The translations under genes and the position numbers were made by a program. Source: Mycobacterium pseudokansasii (GTDB lineage: Bacteria; Actinomycetota; Actinomycetes; Mycobacteriales; Mycobacteriaceae). Taken from it: a DNA stretch of 64,000 nt. Under the pieces are notes generated by a model. That model had not been told where the DNA came from. It worked only from the letters and a program-made list of their open reading frames with translations, and did no database searches. The DNA is taken from contig NZ_UPHU01000001.1 in assembly GCF_900566075.1 (NCBI RefSeq), positions 3,162,001 through 3,226,000 of the forward strand, read 5' to 3'. Numbering within the stretch: the first letter of the stretch is position 1; the number at the start of each line of letters is the position of its first letter. This document shows, one piece after another, positions 59,762 to 64,000 of the stretch.

Positions 59762-61052
59762 TGGTCAGCTGGCCTCGGCGAGTGCTCAGGAAGGTCACAG
59801 TCCAGGACAGCAGCGTACTGACCTTGGTCTTGAACCCAACCAGGTAGACCAAGTGCAACACCAGCCAGGCGAACCAGGCGATGAGGCCGCTGAACTCCAC
59901 CGGACCGACCTTGGCTACCGCGGAAAACCGCGACACCGTGGCCATGGATCCCTTGTCGAAGTACTGGAAGGGTTCGCGCTGCGTCGGGTCGGCCCCGGCG
60001 AGTTCGGCTTTGATCGTGCCGGCCGCGTACTTGGCGCCCTGGATGGCGCCCTGCGCCACCCCGGGCACACCCTCGACCGCTGCCATATCGCCGATGACGA
60101 AGACGTTCGGGTGCCCGGGGATCGTCAGATCCGGCAGCACCTTGACCCGGCCGGCGCGGTCGAGTTCGACCTCCGACTGCTCGGCGAGATCGCGGCCCAG
60201 CGCGCTGGCCGAGACGCCGGCGGACCACACCTTGCACTGCGACTCGATGCGCCGGACGGTGCCGTCGGAGTCTTTGACGGTGATGCCGTTGCGGTCGACG
60301 TCGGTGACCATGGCCCCCAGCTGGATCTCCACCCCCATCTTTTCCAGCCGGGCGGCCGCGCGCCGACCAAGCTTTTCGCCGAATGGCGGCAACACGGCCG
60401 GGGCGGCGTCGAGCAGGATCACCCGCGCCCTGGTCGAATCGATGTGCCGGAACGAACCCTTCAACGTGTGGCTGGCCAATTCAGCGATCTGCCCGGCCAT
60501 TTCGACACCGGTGGGGCCGGCGCCGATGACGGTGAACGTCAGCAGCTTGGCCCGTCGTTCCGGATCGCGGGACCGTTCGGCCTGTTCGAACGCGCTCAAG
60601 ATCCGTCCCCGCACCTCGAGCGCATCATCGATGGATTTCATGCCCGGTGCGAACTCGGCGAAGTGGTCGTTGCCGAAGTAGGACTGGCCGGCCCCCGCGG
60701 CGACGATCATGCTGTCGTACGGGGTTTCGTAGGTGTGGCCGAGTAAGTCGGACACGACGAATTGCCCGGCCAGATCGATATGAGTGACATCCCCCAGCAG
60801 CACCTGGACGTTGCGCTGCCGGCGGAGCACGACCCGAGTCGGCGGCGCGATGTCACCCTCGGACACGATGCCCGTCGCAACCTGATAGAGCAGCGGCTGA
60901 AACAGGTGGTGAGTGGTACGGGCAATCAACTTGATGTCGACGTCGGCACGCTTGAGCTTCTTTGCCGCATTGAGGCCGCCGAACCCAGATCCGATGATCA
61001 CGACCCGATGCCGACGACGTGTTTCAGCTGTGGGATCGGGCTGGGTGCTCAT
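59667..61052 (-). CDS. ndh: type II NADH dehydrogenase
   Basis: 461 residues from ATG 61052 (ribosome site AGGAG). Main respiratory NADH:menaquinone oxidoreductase of mycobacteria, non-proton-pumping and membrane-associated. FAD motif VVIIGSGFGGLNAAKKL; NADH motif FTVIGAGPTGVEMAGQIAEL; PNVFVIGDMAAVEGVPGVAQ; C-terminal amphipathic membrane anchor LIAWFAWLVLHLVYLVGF. Very close to M. tuberculosis Ndh. Its 3' end overlaps ureD by 95 bases on the other strand. Confidence 0.97.
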   Translation of the reverse strand: MSTQPDPTAETRRRHRVVIIGSGFGGLNAAKKLKRADVDIKLIARTTHHLFQPLLYQVATGIVSEGDIAPPTRVVLRRQRNVQVLLGDVTHIDLAGQFVVSDLLGHTYETPYDSMIVAAGAGQSYFGNDHFAEFAPGMKSIDDALEVRGRILSAFEQAERSRDPERRAKLLTFTVIGAGPTGVEMAGQIAELASHTLKGSFRHIDSTRARVILLDAAPAVLPPFGEKLGRRAAARLEKMGVEIQLGAMVTDVDRNGITVKDSDGTVRRIESQCKVWSAGVSASALGRDLAEQSEVELDRAGRVKVLPDLTIPGHPNVFVIGDMAAVEGVPGVAQGAIQGAKYAAGTIKAELAGADPTQREPFQYFDKGSMATVSRFSAVAKVGPVEFSGLIAWFAWLVLHLVYLVGFKTKVSTLLSWTVTFLSTRRGQLTITEQQAFARTRLEQLAVLAAEAHRPAARRAS

Positions 61053-61101
61053 GTTCCGCTACTCCTGAGGGGTCTCCTTGACCGGTGAACCGCAGTTAGC
61101 T

Positions 61102-61112
61102 ACTACGGTAGT
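61102..61112. promoter_or_regulatory. small palindrome upstream of ndh
   Basis: ACTAC-G-GTAGT is perfectly symmetrical and lies 50 bases upstream of the ndh ATG, in promoter position. The half site resembles a BlaI half site, but the spacing is shorter, so the cognate protein is unknown. Confidence 0.35.
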
Positions 61113-61175
61113 CAAGCCGACCCCCAAATACCCAAGCGCGTGCGTGTGTAATCAACCACACCCGCACCTGTAGGG

Positions 61176-62099
61176 CTATGGGCCGAGCAGCGGGCGCAGC
61201 GTTTCGGCGGCGGTGGTGATCAAGCCGGGGCTAAAACCGTGGGCGGAGAGGTTGATGATCACCCCGTCGACGCCGGCGTCGAGCACCTTGGCCTGGACCT
61301 GGTCGGCGATTCGCGCCGGACTGCCGATAACCATGCGTCGGCTGGTCTCCGCGGGCAGCTGATCAGACTTGGCCTTTTCGTCGATCACCACGGTCAGCAT
61401 CAGACTGGTCTCCAGCGTGGCGGGGTCTCGACCGGCTTCCTCGCAGCGAGCCGCGACAGCATCCATCTTGCGGGGCAATTCGTCAAGCGCCGCGACGATG
61501 TTGAGATGGTCGGCATAGCGGGCGGCGATCGCGAACGTCTTCTTTTCCCCGCCGCCGCCGACCAGGATCGGGATGCGGTCCCGGTAACGCGGCTCGGCCA
61601 TGGCCGATTCGGTGGTGTACCACTTTCCCGAGAGGGTCGGGCGCTCGCCTTTGATCATCGGGTCCAGAATCTGCAGCGCCTCCTCGAGCCGCTCGAATCG
61701 GTCGGTGACGGTGCCGAACTCGAATCCGAGCTGGCGGTGCTCGAGTTCAAACCAGCCGGCGCCGATGCCGAGAATCGCCCGGCCGGCACTGACCACGTCC
61801 AGTGTGGTGATGGTCTTGGCCAGCAAGGCCGGGTTGCGGTAGGTATTACCGGTCACCAGGGTGCCCAGTTGCAGCCGCTCGGTCGCGGTGGCCAGCGCGC
61901 CCAGGGCGGTGTACGCCTCCAACATGGGCTGGTCGGGCGTCCCGAGCATGGGCAGCTGATAGAAGTGGTCCATCAGAAAAAGCGAGTCGTAGCCGGCAGC
62001 TTCGGCCTCGCGCGCTTGGGCGATGACCGACGGAAACAGCTTTTCGACGCCGGTGCCGTAGGAGAAGTTGGGGATCTGAAAGCCGAGCCTGATAGCCAC
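61176..62099 (-). CDS. luciferase-like F420-dependent oxidoreductase, Rv1855c-like
   Basis: 307 residues from GTG 62099. LLM-family TIM barrel: IRLGFQIPNFSYGTGVEKLF, AGYDSLFLMDHFYQLPMLGT, LQLGTLVTGNTYRNPALLAK, LDVVSAGRAILGIGAGWFEL and RIPILVGGGGEKKTFAIAAR. These fit the F420-type subgroup (Rv1855c). Substrate unknown. It is followed at 124 bases by ndh on the same strand. Confidence 0.92.
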   Translation of the reverse strand: MAIRLGFQIPNFSYGTGVEKLFPSVIAQAREAEAAGYDSLFLMDHFYQLPMLGTPDQPMLEAYTALGALATATERLQLGTLVTGNTYRNPALLAKTITTLDVVSAGRAILGIGAGWFELEHRQLGFEFGTVTDRFERLEEALQILDPMIKGERPTLSGKWYTTESAMAEPRYRDRIPILVGGGGEKKTFAIAARYADHLNIVAALDELPRKMDAVAARCEEAGRDPATLETSLMLTVVIDEKAKSDQLPAETSRRMVIGSPARIADQVQAKVLDAGVDGVIINLSAHGFSPGLITTAAETLRPLLGP

Positions 62100-62139
62100 G
62101 GCATCTACCGTAGCGATCGGCGTGGGTAACCCAACAGGC

Positions 62140-62817
62140 TCAGGCGAAGTGCGCCAGCGCGCCGTGGCTCACGTGCAGTGTCTGGCCGGTGATGTGGCGT
62201 GCCGCGGGGGTGGTCAGAAACAGCGCCAACCGGGCGATCTCGGCTGCAACCGGAGCCGGTGTGCGGGAAAGACCCTCATATCCGGGCTGGACGCTACGGC
62301 CGCACGCGACAGCGTTGATGGTGATGCCGCGGGTGCCGTAAACCTCGGCCTGCCCCGCGATCCAATTCGATAGCGCAGCTTTGACCGCTGCGTCGGCGCT
62401 GCCCGCGGACGGGTTTTCCGCCACGACGCCGATGATGGAACCACCGGAGCGCAGATGGTCACCCACACATTGCACGGTCAGTACCGCCGAGAGCACCGTC
62501 GCATCGAGCGCGTTGCGCCACGCCGCGGCGGTATCCGACAGCGAGTAGGTCCGCGGATCACCGGCGTCCCAGGACTGCGCCGGCACGTTGACGATGGTGT
62601 CCAGGTGATGGGGGAATAAACTGCGGACCTCGGTCAGGCTCGCCGGGTTGGTGGTGTCGCAAGCAATCGCGTCCACCTCGAGTTCCTTGGCGACAACCTC
62701 CAGGTCGTCGCGTCGGGCACCGACCAGCGTCACTTTGTGACCGTCGTCGCGAAAACCCGCGGCAACCGTACGCCCCAGATCCGTGTCGCCGCCGGTGACC
62801 AGCACCTCCACTGCCAT
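62140..62817 (-). CDS. short-chain dehydrogenase, Rv1856c-like
   Basis: 225 residues from ATG 62817 (ribosome site GAGGAGG). Cofactor motif VLVTGGDTDLGRTVAAGF, a variant of TGxxxGxG. IVNVPAQSW stands in place of NNAG. The catalytic Tyr of YxxxK is not evident: SADAAVKAALSNWIAGQA occupies that place with Lys but no Tyr, so the enzyme may be an atypical or inactive SDR. ITINAVACGRSVQPG and HITGQTLHVSHG are SDR-like. It lies 40 bases before the F420-type gene, probably one transcript. Confidence 0.88.
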   Translation of the reverse strand: MAVEVLVTGGDTDLGRTVAAGFRDDGHKVTLVGARRDDLEVVAKELEVDAIACDTTNPASLTEVRSLFPHHLDTIVNVPAQSWDAGDPRTYSLSDTAAAWRNALDATVLSAVLTVQCVGDHLRSGGSIIGVVAENPSAGSADAAVKAALSNWIAGQAEVYGTRGITINAVACGRSVQPGYEGLSRTPAPVAAEIARLALFLTTPAARHITGQTLHVSHGALAHFA

Positions 62818-63050
62818 GACCTCCTCGTGTTCACCATTGAACCCAGACCCTGGAAGTTCGCCCGCCACGGGAGCCTTGCCTGGGACCTCGGCATGTTATG
62901 GCCTCAATCCCGGTACATGTTACTGGACAGTAGCTATTCGGCGAAACTCCGCGAAGCTGCGACGCGCAGACGAATTTCATAACTGTGGCGGCCTGTTCGG
63001 GAGCGCTTTTGGCCGGCCGTGGGTGATGGCCCGGCTGCTACGTTTGATCA

Positions 63051-63830
63051 ATGCGCCGGATCGGGATGCTGGGCGGTTTGGTATCGAGGCTGCTGATCTG
63101 GGGGCTGGTCGGGAGCGTGGTGGCGTGCAGTTCGCACGCACAACGGGCCCCGGACTCGCGATCGATAGCGGTGTTCGCGGCGGCATCACTGAAGTCCGCG
63201 TTCACCCAGATCGGTGAGCAGTTCCGCAAAGACAACCCCGGCGCTGGAGTCGACTTCGACTTCGCCGGTTCCTCCGAGCTGGCGACACAACTGACCCAGG
63301 GCGCGACTGCCGACGTCTTCGCCTCGGCGGATACCGCCCAGATGGACACCGTGGCCAAGGCCGGCTTGGTGGCCGCAGATCCGGCCAACTTTGCCTCCAA
63401 CACGCTGGTCATCGTCACCGCGCCGGGAAATCCGAAACGGATCGGATCATTCGCCGACCTGGCCGGGCCGGGACTCGGCGTGGTGATCTGCCAGCAGCCG
63501 GTTCCGTGTGGATCGGCTACCCGGCGCATCGAGGACGCCACCGGAATCCAGCTGCGGCCGGTCAGCGAAGAGCTCAGCGTGACCGACGTTCTCAACAAGG
63601 TCGCGACCGGACAGGCCGATGCCGGGCTGGTCTATGCCACCGACGCAGTGAACGCCGGCGACAAAGTGGCCACGGTCAAGTTTCCCGAGGCCAGTGGCGC
63701 GGTAAATGTGTATCCCATCGTGGTGCTGAGAAAGGCGCCCCAGCCTGAGCTGGCGCGGAAGTTCGTGGCCCTGGTGACGGCCAAGACAGGGCGGCAGATC
63801 CTGGATCGGTCGGGGTTCGCCAAGCCCTGA
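63051..63830 (+). CDS. modA: molybdate ABC transporter binding lipoprotein ModA
   Basis: 259 residues. Lipoprotein signal peptide with the lipidated Cys26 in VGSVVACSS. Mature ModA sequence: IAVFAAASLKSAFTQIGEQF, FDFAGSSELATQLTQGATAD, VFASADTAQMD, VATGQADAGLVYATDAVNAG. Ser and Tyr side chains in these segments bind molybdate. It feeds ModB/ModC; modB begins nine bases after the stop. Confidence 0.95.
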   Translation: MRRIGMLGGLVSRLLIWGLVGSVVACSSHAQRAPDSRSIAVFAAASLKSAFTQIGEQFRKDNPGAGVDFDFAGSSELATQLTQGATADVFASADTAQMDTVAKAGLVAADPANFASNTLVIVTAPGNPKRIGSFADLAGPGLGVVICQQPVPCGSATRRIEDATGIQLRPVSEELSVTDVLNKVATGQADAGLVYATDAVNAGDKVATVKFPEASGAVNVYPIVVLRKAPQPELARKFVALVTAKTGRQILDRSGFAKP

Positions 63831-63839
63831 CGAGCTGCT

Positions 63840-64000
63840 GTGCGCCGGCCTGCCGATCTGCCCCGCTGGGTGTACGTCCCCGCCGCCGCGGGGGCGGTCT
63901 TCGTGGTGCTACCACTGATTGCGATTGCCCTCAAGGTCGATTGGCCCAACTTCTGGTCGCTGATCGCCAGCACCTCGTCCAGGACCGCCCTGGTACTCAG
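63840..64000 (+). CDS. modB: molybdate ABC transporter permease ModB (5' part)
   Basis: GTG 63840 opens a frame that runs off the window after 53 complete codons. It reads [20 protein letters not shown], then the first transmembrane helix [18 protein letters not shown], matching the N-terminus of M. tuberculosis ModB. The position right after modA agrees. The permease core lies outside the window. Confidence 0.93.
   Translation, partial: MRRPADLPRWVYVPAAAGAVFVVLPLIAIALKVDWPNFWSLIASTSSRTALVL

Overview
The window is chromosomal DNA of a slow-growing Mycobacterium. It is GC-rich, uses GTG and TTG starts freely, and carries an ESX-5 type VII secretion locus, PE/PPE genes, GarA, SecA2, GlcB and Ndh. 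Gene order follows M. tuberculosis from espG5 (Rv1794) to modB (Rv1858). Several M. tuberculosis loci of this segment are missing or decayed here: lppT, Rv1803c-Rv1805c, Rv1813c, an intact PE_PGRS33, Rv1831, Rv1835c and the vapBC13/PE_PGRS34 block. Extra genes are present: a DDN-like reductase, a VOC protein and relics of a hemerythrin and a permease. This suggests a non-tuberculous slow grower rather than the M. tuberculosis complex. Orthologue names come from recognising the proteins; no search was run.

Layout. 1-6.7 kb: the 3' half of ESX-5 (espG5 end, eccD5, mycP5, eccE5, eccA5), tightly overlapped. 6.7-16.7 kb: a PE/PPE cluster of four PPE-SVP genes, a DUF732 secreted protein and mgtC. 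It is preceded by a well-conserved M-box (Mg2+) riboswitch at 9261-9430, with a diverged second M-box-like element at 6923-7089. Each element is followed by a PE gene relic and an intact PPE gene. 16.7-24.4 kb: redox and lipid enzymes, a secreted trypsin-like protease, a TetR regulator with a palindromic operator, and a 56-bp minisatellite. 24.4-33.6 kb: bacA-like ABC importer, ilvG, secA2, a 58-bp minisatellite, pgsA2 and the Rv1823-Rv1825 genes. 33.6-40.4 kb: gcvH, garA, two MerR regulators, a BFN-domain protein, and gcvP behind a tandem glycine riboswitch. 40.4-53.9 kb: a dehalogenase/hydrolase pair, a VWA protein, glcB, two CNNM/CBS proteins, guaB1, gnd1 and a BlaR/BlaI-like pair. 53.9-64 kb: the iron-regulated sRNA MrsI, a thioesterase, the urease operon ureABCFGD, ndh, an F420-type oxidoreductase, an SDR, modA and the start of modB.

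Functional themes. (1) ESX-5 would export the PE/PPE proteins encoded beside it. (2) Mg2+ limitation probably controls the PPE/mgtC block through M-box RNA, with a proline-rich 26-codon leader ORF just downstream. (3) Glycine and 2-oxoglutarate metabolism is represented by GcvH, GcvP, GlcB and GarA. (4) The PE partners next to the first two PPE genes are broken, so those PPE proteins must use PE partners encoded elsewhere or have lost export.
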